From contig NZ_CP046566.1 of assembly GCF_009740285.1 (NCBI RefSeq), positions 2,786,501 to 2,850,500 on the forward strand: a stretch of 64,000 nt of DNA, in the 5' to 3' direction. The notes below the pieces were generated by a model, which saw nothing but the letters and a program-made list of their open reading frames with translations, had not been told where the DNA came from and made no database searches. The DNA comes from Phnomibacter ginsenosidimutans (GTDB taxonomy: Bacteria > Bacteroidota > Bacteroidia > Chitinophagales > Chitinophagaceae). Shown here piece after piece: positions 36,535 to 46,856 of the stretch (position 1 is the stretch's first letter; the number at the start of each line of letters is the position of its first letter). Both the position numbers and the translations under genes were made by a program.

Positions 36535-37620
36535 TCAGGTTTTCAAAATGTGTTTGTACGTGTTCATCACCGCATATATCGCCGATTCTTCTGAGAAAAA
36601 CTGCTGCACAAACTGTTGCAACCGTTTTGCTTTTACAGCGGCTGCTTCGGGGTGCATCAATACATGCCCGATAGCATTGGCCAATGCCGTGCTATCCGAC
36701 GAAGGCACCAGCCAGCCATTTTCCTGATTTACTACCGCAGAAGCCTGACCAACATCGGTACATACTACAGCGCATCCTGCCAATCCGTATTCAATCAATG
36801 TAAGTGGCAGTCCTTCGCTGGCAGAACTCAACACCGCCACATCTGCAATTTGATAGAATGCAAAAGGATTGGGCTGAGATCCCATCAATAAAACGGTTTC
36901 TGTTAGGCCAGCTGTATCAATAGCCGCCTGCAGTTGTTGTTGGTATTGCGCATCATTGGTGCCGCCAATACAATATACCAGAAGGTTGGGTATTTCGGCA
37001 CTCAATTGCTGAATGGCCCCAATCAAATTCAAATGATCTTTTTGTGGCCTGAGATTGGCACTCATCACAATCAATTTCCTACCCTCTGGTTTGCTCACTT
37101 TTTCTGTTGCTGTTACATCCAGCTTTACAGAAAAATTGTAGAGCAACTGAATTTTGTGCCGCGGCACACGCAAATGCTTCCGGTTGTTTTCCACCAGTTG
37201 TTGCGAAACACAAAACACATGATCGAACAACGAAGAAAAAATTTTGTACGGATAATGTCGTTTGCCATCGGCACGTATCGGCAATCCATAGTGGTCGTGC
37301 CAAACCAGCATAAAACTGGAGAAAGGTTCAAGAATAGCCGGATAGAGAAACGAAGTAGAATGGGCATGCACAATATCTACTGCATTACGTATAAAATAAC
37401 TGCGCAACCGAAACAGTGCCTTGATGTCAAATGCGCCTTTTTTTTGCAACACAAACAGTTTTACCGCAGGGTCTACTCTTGCCTCCAGCGCCCCGGTATG
37501 ACGGGTAACAACCAGATGAGAAGTTACACCTTCTATTCTGCTCAGCGCATTGGCCATATTGACTGCCACTACTTCGGCGCCACCGGTATCTAAACTATCA
37601 ATGATTTGTGCTACAACCAT
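36535..37620 (-). CDS. GT4-family glycosyltransferase
   Basis: From ATG 37620 the protein is 361 aa (MVVAQIIDSLDTGGAE, the glycine-rich acceptor-domain loop of GT4 retaining enzymes). The donor domain shows KLIVMSANLRPQKDHLNLI and the E-x7-E segment SSASEGLPLTLIEYGLAG. It is a full-length cytoplasmic enzyme of repeat-unit assembly. Sugar specificity cannot be assigned. Confidence 0.9.
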   Translation of the reverse strand: MVVAQIIDSLDTGGAEVVAVNMANALSRIEGVTSHLVVTRHTGALEARVDPAVKLFVLQKKGAFDIKALFRLRSYFIRNAVDIVHAHSTSFLYPAILEPFSSFMLVWHDHYGLPIRADGKRHYPYKIFSSLFDHVFCVSQQLVENNRKHLRVPRHKIQLLYNFSVKLDVTATEKVSKPEGRKLIVMSANLRPQKDHLNLIGAIQQLSAEIPNLLVYCIGGTNDAQYQQQLQAAIDTAGLTETVLLMGSQPNPFAFYQIADVAVLSSASEGLPLTLIEYGLAGCAVVCTDVGQASAVVNQENGWLVPSSDSTALANAIGHVLMHPEAAAVKAKRLQQFVQQFFSEESAIYAVMNTYKHILKT

Positions 37621-37656
37621 GCGTTGAAAAAAGGGCAATTTGGTTGCAATATTACG

Positions 37657-38784
37657 CTAATTGGGCAACCAGCCTTTGGCTCTTAATACATTGAGCTTTT
37701 GCCGGAACCATTGCTCCAATTGGTAATGGTTGGGATAATCCAAAATCGACTTGACCGGGGCGGCCATCATGGCATCGAATTGCGCCTCAGTAATGCCCAG
37801 TTTTTTAATCACAAACAGCCGGTCGCGGTGGTTTTGCAGCTCCGGTTGCTGCGGTTGCTGCAACGTGGCCAACGCCTCTTCCCTGCTCACTTCACCCGTA
37901 CTCATCATGAGGCAGCTGAGGTGAGCTTTTCGCTTATCAATCCCAAACTTTTTGGGCAAGATGTACGACTGAAAAAAACGAGTATAAATCGATTCGTGAT
38001 GCTTGCCTTCGTAGGGCCGGTAGCCCAGTTTTTCCTGAATAATGGCCATCGCCTCGTCTTTGCGAAAGGGCACATAATTGAGGATGCCCACATTTTTAAT
38101 GCCTAGCACCAGGTTGTAATACAAAAAACGAGCTACGGATAAATGCGGCAAATGCCGGATGGACTTACTGCCAAATTGCTGTTGCACCGAATGAATGTAT
38201 TTCCAATCGAGATGGCCCCTTGCCCAACTGGGGGGCAACATGCCCTCGCTGCGAAAATTCATGCCGGATAAAATGTACCTGACGCCAAACTTGGCTGCCA
38301 CTTTGTATAGGGTGGCAAAAATGATGTGGTCGGTTGGAATTTCGGCATCGGGCGTTGAGGCTTGCAAAAACGACCATTGCAAATCACGAAAGGTTTCCCA
38401 ATCGAGCACTTCTGTGTACAGGTCTATTTGCAAATGTTGCAGCAGTCGTTCAATGTTTTTTACGGCCAGCTCACTGTTCCAGCCATTGTCGAGATGCACT
38501 GCCAAAGGCCGCAGCCCCAGTTCTTTTACCAACCAGGCCACGTAGGTGCTATCCACGCCACCACTCACCCCAATGATGCAATCGTATTGTTTTCCCTTGC
38601 CCGCATTTTTAATGGATGAGACAAGCTTCTCCAATTGTTGTTTGGCCAGCTCCGGTTCGGGCACCCGTATTTTTAGTTTTTGTGTAAATGCATGGTAGTA
38701 ATTGCATACGCCATCCGCATCGAACCGGATATCCGGATCGGCGATGTTGTCCATTACTGTTTTGCTGCAAATTTGGTAGGCCAT
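37657..38784 (-). CDS. wbpG: N-acetyl sugar amidotransferase (WbpG-like)
   Basis: This 375 aa protein contains the PP-loop ATP pyrophosphatase motif SGGVDSTYVAWLV and the family opening DPDIRFDADGVCNYY. The N-acetyl sugar amidotransferase family uses ammonia from the HisH/HisF pair to convert a carboxyl or acetamido group of a nucleotide sugar to an amide or amidine. I place the start at ATG 38784, one base after the hisF stop (a longer frame extends into hisF). The three genes hisH-hisF-wbpG are tightly linked here, as in the O-antigen clusters where the system was described. Confidence 0.92.
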   Translation of the reverse strand: MAYQICSKTVMDNIADPDIRFDADGVCNYYHAFTQKLKIRVPEPELAKQQLEKLVSSIKNAGKGKQYDCIIGVSGGVDSTYVAWLVKELGLRPLAVHLDNGWNSELAVKNIERLLQHLQIDLYTEVLDWETFRDLQWSFLQASTPDAEIPTDHIIFATLYKVAAKFGVRYILSGMNFRSEGMLPPSWARGHLDWKYIHSVQQQFGSKSIRHLPHLSVARFLYYNLVLGIKNVGILNYVPFRKDEAMAIIQEKLGYRPYEGKHHESIYTRFFQSYILPKKFGIDKRKAHLSCLMMSTGEVSREEALATLQQPQQPELQNHRDRLFVIKKLGITEAQFDAMMAAPVKSILDYPNHYQLEQWFRQKLNVLRAKGWLPN

Positions 38785-38785
38785 G

Positions 38786-39548
38786 CTATTGGTCAAATGT
38801 ACGGCGTAGCGTGGCTGCATCGGGATAGTTGATGAGCACGGCTTTGTGCGGCCCGTAGTAAATAAACATAGAACCTGCGGCAAATGCCTGCATGCCCGAC
38901 TGCACAGCCAATTGCTGCATGTGCTGCAAGCTGCCAGCACCGCCACAAGCAATTACAGGAATGCTGACTGATGATGCCAATTGTTGCATTATTTCCACAG
39001 GATAACCTTGCATCATGCCATCGGTACCAATGCTGTGGAGCAGCAATTCTCCGGCGCCTTGGGCTTCACATTGTTGGCAAAAGTCTAGCGGATGTATGCC
39101 CGTAGCCCGTTGGCCATTGTGGCTTGTACACCTGCCATTTGCCCCAAATATTTTTCCTGAAATCAACTGAAGCAATCACCGTAGAAGCACCAAAGCGTTT
39201 TGCAATTTGAGATAGCAGTTCTGGATGTGTAAACAGGGCCGCATTCAACACCACTTTTTCTACGCCCAACCGCAATAGCTGCGCTACATCTTCCACCGAA
39301 GTAATGCCGCCACCATAGGTTAATGGCATGAAGGCTTCGCTGGCCAATTGTTCTATCAACTCAAACTGAATTCTTTTTTTAGCTGTGGCTTCAATATCGA
39401 GCACCACCAGTTCGTCTACTTCTTTATCGTTGAATAATCGGACGGCATTCACTACATCGCCCACATAGCGTGGCTGCTTGAATCGAATGGTTTTTACCAT
39501 CCCCATTTTACCCAACAATAGTACCGGTATTACTCTTGTTTGCAGCAT
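38786..39548 (-). pseudogene. hisF: HisF-like cyclase subunit of the sugar amidation system, frame-broken
   Basis: ATG 39548 (MLQTRVIPVLLL) opens a (beta/alpha)8 protein of about 254 aa with LVVLDIEATAKKR and PLTYGGGI. The frame breaks near 39123-39126 and continues in another frame with SHNGQRATGIHPL, LHSIGTDGM and VIACGGAGS. Deleting one A on the coding strand (TACAAGCC, expected TACAGCC) restores the frame. Location with wbpG and hisH, and no other his genes, show that it serves sugar amidation rather than histidine synthesis. It channels ammonia from HisH to WbpG. Probably intact in the cell. Confidence 0.88.
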
Positions 39549-39550
39549 GC

Positions 39551-40165
39551 TTACAGGTTGATGAAGTTTTGATACACCTGCATCCCAAAACGATGACTCT
39601 TTTCGGGATGACATTGAAAACCCATGAGGTGATGCTGCGCTACAACGCTGGTAAAATCAGCTCCATAATGTGTGATGCCCGCTACAAACGGCGCATTTGT
39701 TTGTTGCACAGCATACGAGTGTACAAAGTAAAATCGATTGTCTTCTGCGGACAGATTATTGAACAATGAAAAGCCGGGTTGTGCAAATTGAATATGATTC
39801 CAACCCATGTGCGGCACCCGCATTTTTTTATCACTGAATTGAAATTTTGTAACCACGGTATCAAACCAACCCAATCCTTGCAGCTGGCCTTCCTCGCTGC
39901 CGGCACACATGAGCTGCATGCCGAGGCAAACGCCCAGCACAGGCTTGCGATGCTCTATAGCAAATGTCTGCAATGGTGCCAGTAAATCTCGCTGCCGCAA
40001 TTGCTTCATGGCTGTATCGTAAGCACCAACGCCGGGCAAAATCAACTTGTCACAAGCTTGCATTGCTGCAGCGTCACTCACCAGCATACAACTACCCTGC
40101 AAGTATTCAATCATGTTGACGATTGAACCAATATTGCCCATATCGTAGTTTACAATGCCAATCAT
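39551..40165 (-). CDS. hisH: HisH-like glutamine amidotransferase of the sugar amidation system
   Basis: This 204 aa class I glutaminase starts at ATG 40165 (MIGIVNYDMGNIGSI), overlapping the upstream GT stop by 4 bp; an in-frame extension to 40249 is rejected. It has the oxyanion strand LPGVGAYD, the nucleophile in GVCLGMQLM (Cys of the triad) and His/Glu in FQCHPEKS. It hydrolyses glutamine to ammonia for HisF/WbpG. The gap to hisF is 2 bp. Confidence 0.93.
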   Translation of the reverse strand: MIGIVNYDMGNIGSIVNMIEYLQGSCMLVSDAAAMQACDKLILPGVGAYDTAMKQLRQRDLLAPLQTFAIEHRKPVLGVCLGMQLMCAGSEEGQLQGLGWFDTVVTKFQFSDKKMRVPHMGWNHIQFAQPGFSLFNNLSAEDNRFYFVHSYAVQQTNAPFVAGITHYGADFTSVVAQHHLMGFQCHPEKSHRFGMQVYQNFINL

Positions 40166-41231
40166 GAAACAGTGCGTTGTTGTGTTAGTTGCGCATACAA
40201 ATTGTTGAGCTGATGGCCAATGAAAGCATGCGTTACCGGTGCTATACATTGCCGGCCATTGCTGCGTTCATTGGCTTGCAAGATAGTCGCTATGGCAGCT
40301 ACAAAATCTTTTACATCGAAGCCTTTGATAGCAACACTATGCGTTACGCCTGCCAGCCTTTCTTCCGCATCGCCTACGGCTGAAGCTACTACCGGGCAGT
40401 TGCAAGCCAGTGCTTCTTTCAACGAATTATTCGACCCTTCGTGCAAAGAAGGCAGCAGCAATGCATGTGCCGCATTGTAATACAACCGCAGCTGCTGATG
40501 AGGTACCTGTTGCACCCTTACCATTTCAACAGTTGGAAATTGTTGTTGCACTGCTTGCATTACTTCTTCAGCAAATGGCGCATTCTTTACCCGGTTGCCA
40601 TTGTCGAAAAACAGGATGTATTGTTTTGCTTCATCCAAACCCAACAGGCGTTTGGCTTCCTGCATAGGCATGGGGAAAACAAACTGTCATCAATACCTTC
40701 GGGGATGACATGCGTTTTATTGTACAAAGCCGGCGATAAACGGCTCTTCATTTTTGCCGACATCAATACCACTGCGTTAGCCCGAATGGCCGCCAACCGG
40801 CTGGTCCATTGCAGCAGCCAGCCTTTCCAAGATGATTTGCCTGCTGTATTGTAAGTGCCCATCAAATCGCTGCCCAACAATGACAAAACATAGGGTGTTT
40901 TGCCCGTGGCCTTGCTCATCATCCACGCAGCTGGACCACCCCAAAATTGGTGTACGATATCAATGTTTTGTTGTTGTATAAATTGTTGCAATGCATTGGC
41001 CTGCTTTTTCAGCAGCCAGATATTTTGGCGTTGTACAATATGCCGTATTTCTATATGGCTATTATTGCCCAAAGCATGCTGCAAAGCCGCAATCGTCTGC
41101 AGGTTATTGACAAATTCCAGCCGGTCAAACACATGCGTTTGCCCCAGCAAATCTTTGCCAGGCAACTGTCTATCTGCCGGCAGTTCGTTGGGGGCATATA
41201 CTTTTCCGGTGAGTAATATGAGTACCTGCAT
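40162..41231 (-). pseudogene. GT4-family glycosyltransferase, frame-broken
   Basis: The frame from ATG 41231 (MQVLILLTGKVYAPNELP) covers the acceptor domain to about 40675. The donor domain continues in a second frame (40671 to 40162) with KQYILFFDNGNRVKN and LLPSLHEGSNNSLKEALACN. Restoring one base in the run at 40676-40679 (coding strand T4, expected T5) gives a single protein of about 356 aa reading DDSLFFPMPMQEAKR. It is a normal GT4 apart from the break. It overlaps hisH by ATGA. Confidence 0.85.
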
Positions 41232-42877
41232 TAGCGAAACACTTTTGCAATGGTACGCAAATGCCAGGCGGCTTCTTCACTCGTTTGCCAAATTTGCTGC
41301 ACAGCAGTATCAGGCATAAAACAGAGTGCTGATGGCAAATCGATTTTCAGTGTATTGGTGGCGCTGTTGTTTCCATTACGAAGCGCATTGATTTGCCGCA
41401 ACGCATTTTTCAACCAAACCGGACCACTCCTGAATTGCTCCTGCATCCACTTTTGCGCAGCAAATCCAACACTGCCCAACCGATAGCCATTGGCATCGGG
41501 TATGGTTTGTAAGGATGCATCCAACTCCTGCATAAATGCATGGTAGAAACGGTATCGCTTTTTATACTCATCGGGCACTTGCATGGCCATTTGCACAAAT
41601 GCAGGATGATAAAACGGCGTGGTGCTCCACATAAATAACCGGTTGCGGTCTTCGCCTTCAAAGTAGGCCCGGCGGGCCCTTTCGCTCAGTACAAAATGTA
41701 TGCTGCGGTCGTTCATGCTGTGCTCGGGATACGCCGCCACGCATTCATACACCGACTGTGCCAATTCATCGCGGTGAAGCCCGGCCGCCTTTGCCGCCAA
41801 CGCCGCTGGCACAATGGCATGTCGTACCAATAGCTTTTCCACTAAATCATCCAACGATGTCGGAGCTGTTGGTTCGCCGAGGTAAGGCAACATTTTATCG
41901 CCGCCATCACCCGTAAGCATGATGTGTTGCGGATAGGCCGCAGCAACCTGTTCGAGATACGGTTTGATGAACGCCATGCCAGCGTAATTGAAACCCGCTT
42001 TGGCATGTATCAGCCAATCATCTTCGGTGGTGGGAGCTACTGTAAATGCCTGCCACGGTACACGGTACTGTGCAGCCAACTGCTCCGCTATCATGGCATC
42101 TGCAAAACCTTGACCCATAGTAAAAGAAGATGCAGACAAATCTGGCGTTGCTTTTACAAAACCCGCCAGCACGGCCCTTGCATCTTGCCCACCCGACAGC
42201 GACACATGCCAGTGTGGATGATTAGCCGCCATCTGTTGGCATACGGACCAAAATTGCTCCGCCAATTCTTTGGCCTGTATCAGTATGGGTGCAGTATTAC
42301 GAGGGCTGAAATCGGCCACGGTTTGGTTCAATACCTGATGCAGACCTGTTTGTTTATTGATCAGCCAAATACTTCCGGGCGGCACTACATCCAATTCTTT
42401 GTACATAGTGGTGCTGCCCAATGCATAGCCAGCCCATAAGGTTTGTGCAATGCCAATCGGATTCGGCGTCAGCAACACTTGTTGGCGAAGTGCCTGCAGG
42501 TTTCTGCCCATGAGCAACCGGCCATTTTGCCGGCAGGCATACACCGGTAATCTTCCCTGTTGATCATTGAAAAACAGAACGGATTCGGGAGTTTCTATCC
42601 AGCAAGCGAACTCGCCGCAAGCTTGTTGAAGCGCAGCCATCTCGGAAAGCAATGAGTTTGCATCTGCTAACGCCAATGTATGCGCTAATTTTTCCAGCAA
42701 CTGTTTTCTTGTTTCATTGGTTTGGCAGCTAAAGCCCATCCAATGAATAGTAAAAGATGCTGATTGAGGAAAAATATAAGTGCTGTAGTAAATGCTGGCT
42801 ACTGTTGTAAGCCCGATGCCATCAGGTTGTTCAGCAGCAATGCTGGCTTCCAACAAAACAAATCCGGGTGCAGCCAT
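41231..42877 (-). CDS. Asparagine synthase-like protein lacking the N-terminal Cys nucleophile
   Basis: This 548 aa protein (ATG 42877) has the two-domain asparagine synthase layout. The N-terminal glutaminase-like domain begins MAAPGFVLLEAS with no Cys2, so it cannot release ammonia from glutamine. The C-terminal ATP-PPi domain has SGGQDARAVLAGF and LTGDGGDKML. In polysaccharide clusters such proteins are thought to amidate or otherwise modify uronic acids. Ammonia could come from HisH/HisF or directly from solution (inference). It is distinct from the complete AsnB-type protein at 56955. It sits between the Wzy-like polymerase and a GT4. Confidence 0.82.
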   Translation of the reverse strand: MAAPGFVLLEASIAAEQPDGIGLTTVASIYYSTYIFPQSASFTIHWMGFSCQTNETRKQLLEKLAHTLALADANSLLSEMAALQQACGEFACWIETPESVLFFNDQQGRLPVYACRQNGRLLMGRNLQALRQQVLLTPNPIGIAQTLWAGYALGSTTMYKELDVVPPGSIWLINKQTGLHQVLNQTVADFSPRNTAPILIQAKELAEQFWSVCQQMAANHPHWHVSLSGGQDARAVLAGFVKATPDLSASSFTMGQGFADAMIAEQLAAQYRVPWQAFTVAPTTEDDWLIHAKAGFNYAGMAFIKPYLEQVAAAYPQHIMLTGDGGDKMLPYLGEPTAPTSLDDLVEKLLVRHAIVPAALAAKAAGLHRDELAQSVYECVAAYPEHSMNDRSIHFVLSERARRAYFEGEDRNRLFMWSTTPFYHPAFVQMAMQVPDEYKKRYRFYHAFMQELDASLQTIPDANGYRLGSVGFAAQKWMQEQFRSGPVWLKNALRQINALRNGNNSATNTLKIDLPSALCFMPDTAVQQIWQTSEEAAWHLRTIAKVFR

Positions 42878-42909
42878 TTTGCATACAGTTTTCAGCACAA
42901 TTAAAAGGG

Positions 42910-44406
42910 CTATGCCTCTTGCGTTTCAGGAGCTGCTGTCAAAGAATTGGCAAGCCCCTTATTAGCCCTGAGGTGCAGCGGTTTTAAATGTTTTTGTTTG
43001 CGTTGCTTTCCAACCAATGGGCGCCAATCGAAATCGGTGGGAACATATTGAATAAAGGCAAACGCAAATAGCAGCGGCGTAATCATGGTGCGCATGGCAC
43101 TGTGAAAAGTAGACGCCAGTCCGATAATGAGAAAGAGTAGCATGATTGATCGCCGGTAATTATTGGGCTCATGCCACACTTTATAGAAAGGATAAATAAA
43201 AATCATTACCACCAATGCAAGACCCAGCGAACCATGCTCTGCCAGCAAACGGGAAAATTCCAGATGCGGGTTCAGCCCCTCGCCAGCACCATAATTCACA
43301 CGTTCTATTTTGGAATATCCTACCCCCACGCCAAGTGCGGGATAATCTAAGAACATTCGCAAATCAGAAATCATGATTTTATACCTGCCGGATGAGAGCT
43401 GGTCGATATCCGCCGTTTTATTAAATCCGGTTTGCAGACTTCGTTCCGTTCTTCCCTGATATCGATACAACAAATAGTTTTCTGTGTAAATATTGATGGC
43501 GATAAAACTGGCGGCCACTACACTAAAAGTGAGGATGATACTGGTGGGCGAAAATGAACGCAACCGAATTTCACTATCCTGCCAGGCAGCCTTTGCTTTT
43601 GGAAAAATCATGAGCAAGAAAATGGCCACAACAGCCGTCACCATCCCTCCTCTTGAAAACGTAAGCAACCCCCGAACCGTTAACAATGCCATTACCGATA
43701 CATCTAAAAAACGGTACTTGAAAATTTGTTGCTTGGTGATGTACATCAGCGCAATGAGGGCGATACCCAAACCAAAGAGTGTTGACACCTGGTTGGTAAA
43801 ACCACCACCTGCAGCTTCGTTGTTTGCCGTAAGACCGTAGTCGATTTTTTCAATTTGTGCCGCATTGAAATAGGCATAAAATGCCAGCGATATAATCGGA
43901 AACAGGATGACTGCTGCCAGCTCTTTAAAATCTTTGAAGGTGAGAATTTGGCGGCTACAGAATATTACCCCCAAAAACAAAGCCAATGGTCCAAAATAGT
44001 TTAGGATAATAGGCTTTACGTTTTCGTAGGGTGCCAATACCAATGCTGGTGCCGACAACAGCAGCATACCCACGCCATAAAGCGACACCCGTTTGATGGG
44101 GCCACCTAGCGCAAGTCCAAATGCAAACAGCACCACACCCAAATACTTACCCATTTGGTCGGGGATGTAGGGGTATGCTTTTAGAGCCCGGCCCAAAACT
44201 TCTACTCCTAATGAGTATCCAAGCAGATAAACGATCTTAATCGAATTTTGCTTTTTGCTGTAGAAGAAAGAAAGGATGGTAGAAAAGAATAGGATGTAAT
44301 ACCAGACAATCAACGGCCATCTGGAATATACAGAGGCATAACCTAAAGCCACATGAAAAAATAACCAAAAAACTCTGAGTTCTTCTTTTCGGAGTAATGC
44401 TAACAT
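42910..44406 (-). CDS. O-antigen polymerase/ligase-like membrane protein (Wzy/WaaL)
   Basis: From ATG 44406 the protein is 498 aa with about 11-12 hydrophobic helices and a large periplasmic loop (about residues 310-390). The loop has the RYQGRTERSLQTG segment and the LGVGVGYSKIERVNYGAGEG, PHLEFSRLLAEHG pattern, typical of the Wzy_C/O-antigen ligase superfamily. It most likely polymerises the flipped repeat units. A polymerase versus ligase call cannot be made from sequence alone, but it is the only such gene in the visible locus. A TACATTTG promoter element lies upstream on the same strand. Confidence 0.85.
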   Translation of the reverse strand: MLALLRKEELRVFWLFFHVALGYASVYSRWPLIVWYYILFFSTILSFFYSKKQNSIKIVYLLGYSLGVEVLGRALKAYPYIPDQMGKYLGVVLFAFGLALGGPIKRVSLYGVGMLLLSAPALVLAPYENVKPIILNYFGPLALFLGVIFCSRQILTFKDFKELAAVILFPIISLAFYAYFNAAQIEKIDYGLTANNEAAGGGFTNQVSTLFGLGIALIALMYITKQQIFKYRFLDVSVMALLTVRGLLTFSRGGMVTAVVAIFLLMIFPKAKAAWQDSEIRLRSFSPTSIILTFSVVAASFIAINIYTENYLLYRYQGRTERSLQTGFNKTADIDQLSSGRYKIMISDLRMFLDYPALGVGVGYSKIERVNYGAGEGLNPHLEFSRLLAEHGSLGLALVVMIFIYPFYKVWHEPNNYRRSIMLLFLIIGLASTFHSAMRTMITPLLFAFAFIQYVPTDFDWRPLVGKQRKQKHLKPLHLRANKGLANSLTAAPETQEA

Positions 44407-44444
44407 GAGTGGCTGATTAAAAACGGCTGTTGATTGGTTTAGCG

Positions 44445-44452
44445 CAAATGTA
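44445..44452 (-). promoter_or_regulatory. Possible -7 element for the wzy-like gene
   Basis: On the minus strand TACATTTG (TAnnTTTG) lies 39 bp before ATG 44406. No convincing -33 box is present at the right distance. It would drive the downstream part of the locus (polymerase through WecA-type transferase). Confidence 0.4.
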
Positions 44453-44612
44453 CAGGTTATGCCATGTTTGTGGTTACCACTGTTTGTAAAGTAGTACACC
44501 TGTTTGATCCGAGGTTCATGGTCAGCTTTTGCGGCATATGGCTATTTTCGCCACAATTGTTTGGCGATGCCAAAAAATGCTGCAACTCCAACCAACCAAT
44601 GAAGCATCCGCC

Positions 44613-45722
44613 ATGTCAGCCGTTCGCCACATTATCATTTGCCACAACTACAACAGCTTTTCTTATGCTGCCAACTCTGTGGCATTGGCGCAACAATTGG
44701 CAAGAGAAGGACATCAGGTATTGTTTATCAGCCACGCCATACCCGAAGAGATGGCTGCTATTCCCAACCTCACAGTAGTAACATGGCCGGGTGAAAGACC
44801 GGTTGGCTGGCAAGCATTCCGCTTTATCGCCATATGGATCCGCCGGCACAAATGCGATGTATTGTTGGCACAGGCAGCCGCATTGAACATAGCCGGGCTG
44901 GCAGCCTGGCTTTTGAGGGTACCCAAGCGAATTGGCTACTACCACAGCATGTATGCCTCTACCGTAATCGACAACGCCGAGAGCAACTGGAAAACAAGCC
45001 TCAAAAAGTGGCGTAAAAAAATGTTTCTGGCTTGCTATGGCCACATGGTTTGCGTTAGCCGGCATGCTGCCAGCGATCTGCAAGTGCATTTTCAATTTCC
45101 CGCCAAGCGATGTCATATTATTTACAACAGCCTTGCCGACCGCGGACAAGATTTGTTAGACCCAAAACCCACAGAAGGTCCTATCCGCTTTTTTGCGCCT
45201 ACCCGTCTCGATCCGGGCAAAAACATGCTGACAGTTATTGAGGCGTTTCAAACTTTTGTAGCAAACACAGGTATAGACGCAATGCTAGAGATTGCCGGGA
45301 GTGGCCTGCAAGAAGAACAGGTGCAACAACTGGTAGCCCAACAACCATGTACTCAATTTGTGGGGCTCCTGCCGTATCATCAGATTGATGCACATTTTCA
45401 ACAAGCCCATTTTGTGGTATGCTCCACTTTATCTGAAGCTTTTGGGATGGTGAATATTGAAGCCATGATGCTGGGTACTCCTGTTATTGCCAGCAATATT
45501 GGCGGCATACCCGAAATAGTAACGGATGGAGAAACGGGCATACTGGTGGATGGAAATTCGGTGGAGTATTGGCAAGCCGCTTTTGCCAAAGCATGCCATC
45601 TCTTTGTAGCAGAAAGCGAAAAATATGAACGCATTCGCCAAGAGGCCCGGCAGCATTTTAAGCAATCATTTACCCAATCGAAGCAACTACAGCAGTTACA
45701 CAAATTGATTTTGAAAGACTGA
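44613..45722 (+). CDS. GT4-family glycosyltransferase, opposite orientation to the locus
   Basis: From ATG 44613 the protein is 369 aa. It has a GT-B fold with the donor domain motifs IRFFAPTRLDPGKNMLTVI and the E-x7-E region STLSEAFGMVNIEAMMLG. It also has GIPEIVTDGETGILV, typical of GT4 enzymes near the hinge. It is one of only three plus-strand genes in this minus-strand locus. Its end lies 2 bp from the convergent GT4 at 45725. Such an inverted single gene suggests cassette insertion (inference). Confidence 0.88.
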   Translation: MSAVRHIIICHNYNSFSYAANSVALAQQLAREGHQVLFISHAIPEEMAAIPNLTVVTWPGERPVGWQAFRFIAIWIRRHKCDVLLAQAAALNIAGLAAWLLRVPKRIGYYHSMYASTVIDNAESNWKTSLKKWRKKMFLACYGHMVCVSRHAASDLQVHFQFPAKRCHIIYNSLADRGQDLLDPKPTEGPIRFFAPTRLDPGKNMLTVIEAFQTFVANTGIDAMLEIAGSGLQEEQVQQLVAQQPCTQFVGLLPYHQIDAHFQQAHFVVCSTLSEAFGMVNIEAMMLGTPVIASNIGGIPEIVTDGETGILVDGNSVEYWQAAFAKACHLFVAESEKYERIRQEARQHFKQSFTQSKQLQQLHKLILKD

Positions 45723-45724
45723 TG

Positions 45725-46841
45725 TCAAATCAGCTTTTTCAAATCGGCTTCAAATTTATCCAAGGTAAACTCACGGCTCCATTCCATGCACAATGTACTC
45801 ATGTGCTGGCACGCTGCTTTGTCGTTCCATAAAGCAAGCACCCGCTCCGCCATAGCAGCAACAGCATCGTTGGGTTTTGTCAAAATACCCCGTTCGCCCT
45901 GGCCCAGCATTTCCGGAACGATAGATACTTCTCTGGTAACAGGAATGGCTCCCCAAAACATGCTTTCTGCCACTGCTTTGGGCCATCCTTCCGATTTGGA
46001 TTGAAACAATAAAAAATGAGCCGACTGATAATGCCGTTTCATCTCATCTTTCGGAATACTGCCGGTACAATGCACATGAGCCGCCAATCCGTCTGCTGCA
46101 GCCATTTGCTCAATGACAGGTTGTAAATATCCGCCGCCACAAAATACCATTCGGGCACCCGGTGCAGCTTGTGCAATGGTTTTAAATAATTGATACGCTA
46201 CCAGTGGCTGCTTATGTTCTTCGAGCACACCGCTAAACATAAACACAGGGGGGCATTCCAGTCTTTTGTTACAGGTACTTTTTCCTGCTCCCGATATGTA
46301 GCCGTAAAAAAGGCAGGATATTTTTTGACCTGTAAGGCCAGCTACCGTACACCAACACCTTTATGTTGTGCGTAAGCCAGGGGTTATTCGGTATTCGTTT
46401 TTGCAGCTTATAGGAAAATGGTGCAGGGAAATGCCAGTCCCAGTTGCCGGCGTATTTCATCGTTTTCTTTTTCCAGGGAAAAAGTATTTGCACAAAAGTG
46501 GCAATGAGTGCAATAGATGCTGGTCCGCGAAAATGGATATGATCAGCGAGCCACATTTCGCGGATCATTCGAAAAATAAGCAGTGGCAATAAGGCTACTG
46601 AACGAATACTAGCTTTGGCCGATGTAAATTCAAATCCTTTGTGCCCCAATACTTTGATGGGTTTGGCATGCTCATAAGGAATGTCCATACCAGCGGGTTC
46701 TCCCTCATGCAATTCGCACATGACCACCACCTCATCTACCTGCGAAATCCAGATATTCATTTCACGTACATACGGGCCATAGGCATACAACAGACCGTTT
46801 TTTTTGTAGTGATAAGCGCCGGATATGATCAGGAAACGCAT
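45725..46841 (-). pseudogene. GT4-family glycosyltransferase with two frame breaks
   Basis: The frame from 46841 (MRFLIISGAYHYKKNG) covers the acceptor domain and breaks in a homopolymer at 46321-46326 (coding A6, expected A7). A stop-free short stretch follows (YPAFFTATYREQEKVPV). A second break at the G6 run 46248-46253 leads to the donor domain (MFSGVLEEHKQPLVAYQL, then FQSKSEGWPKAVAESMFWG) ending at 45725. The joined length is about 371 aa, normal for GT4. Both breaks are single-base losses in homopolymers, so the gene is probably intact in the cell. Confidence 0.82.
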
Positions 46842-46856
46842 GTGGTATGACAGGAT

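Noticed and set aside
36934-37593. 219-codon ORF antisense to a GT4 gene
   Set aside because: It is fully covered by a real glycosyltransferase gene on the other strand.
38785-38952. N-terminal extension of the WbpG gene
   Set aside because: The extra residues are a shadow of hisF; the family starts shortly before DPDIRFDADGVC.
38786-40165. Histidine biosynthesis operon
   Set aside because: HisH and HisF homologues are present without other his genes and are linked to wbpG and glycosyltransferases, which identifies the sugar amidation system.
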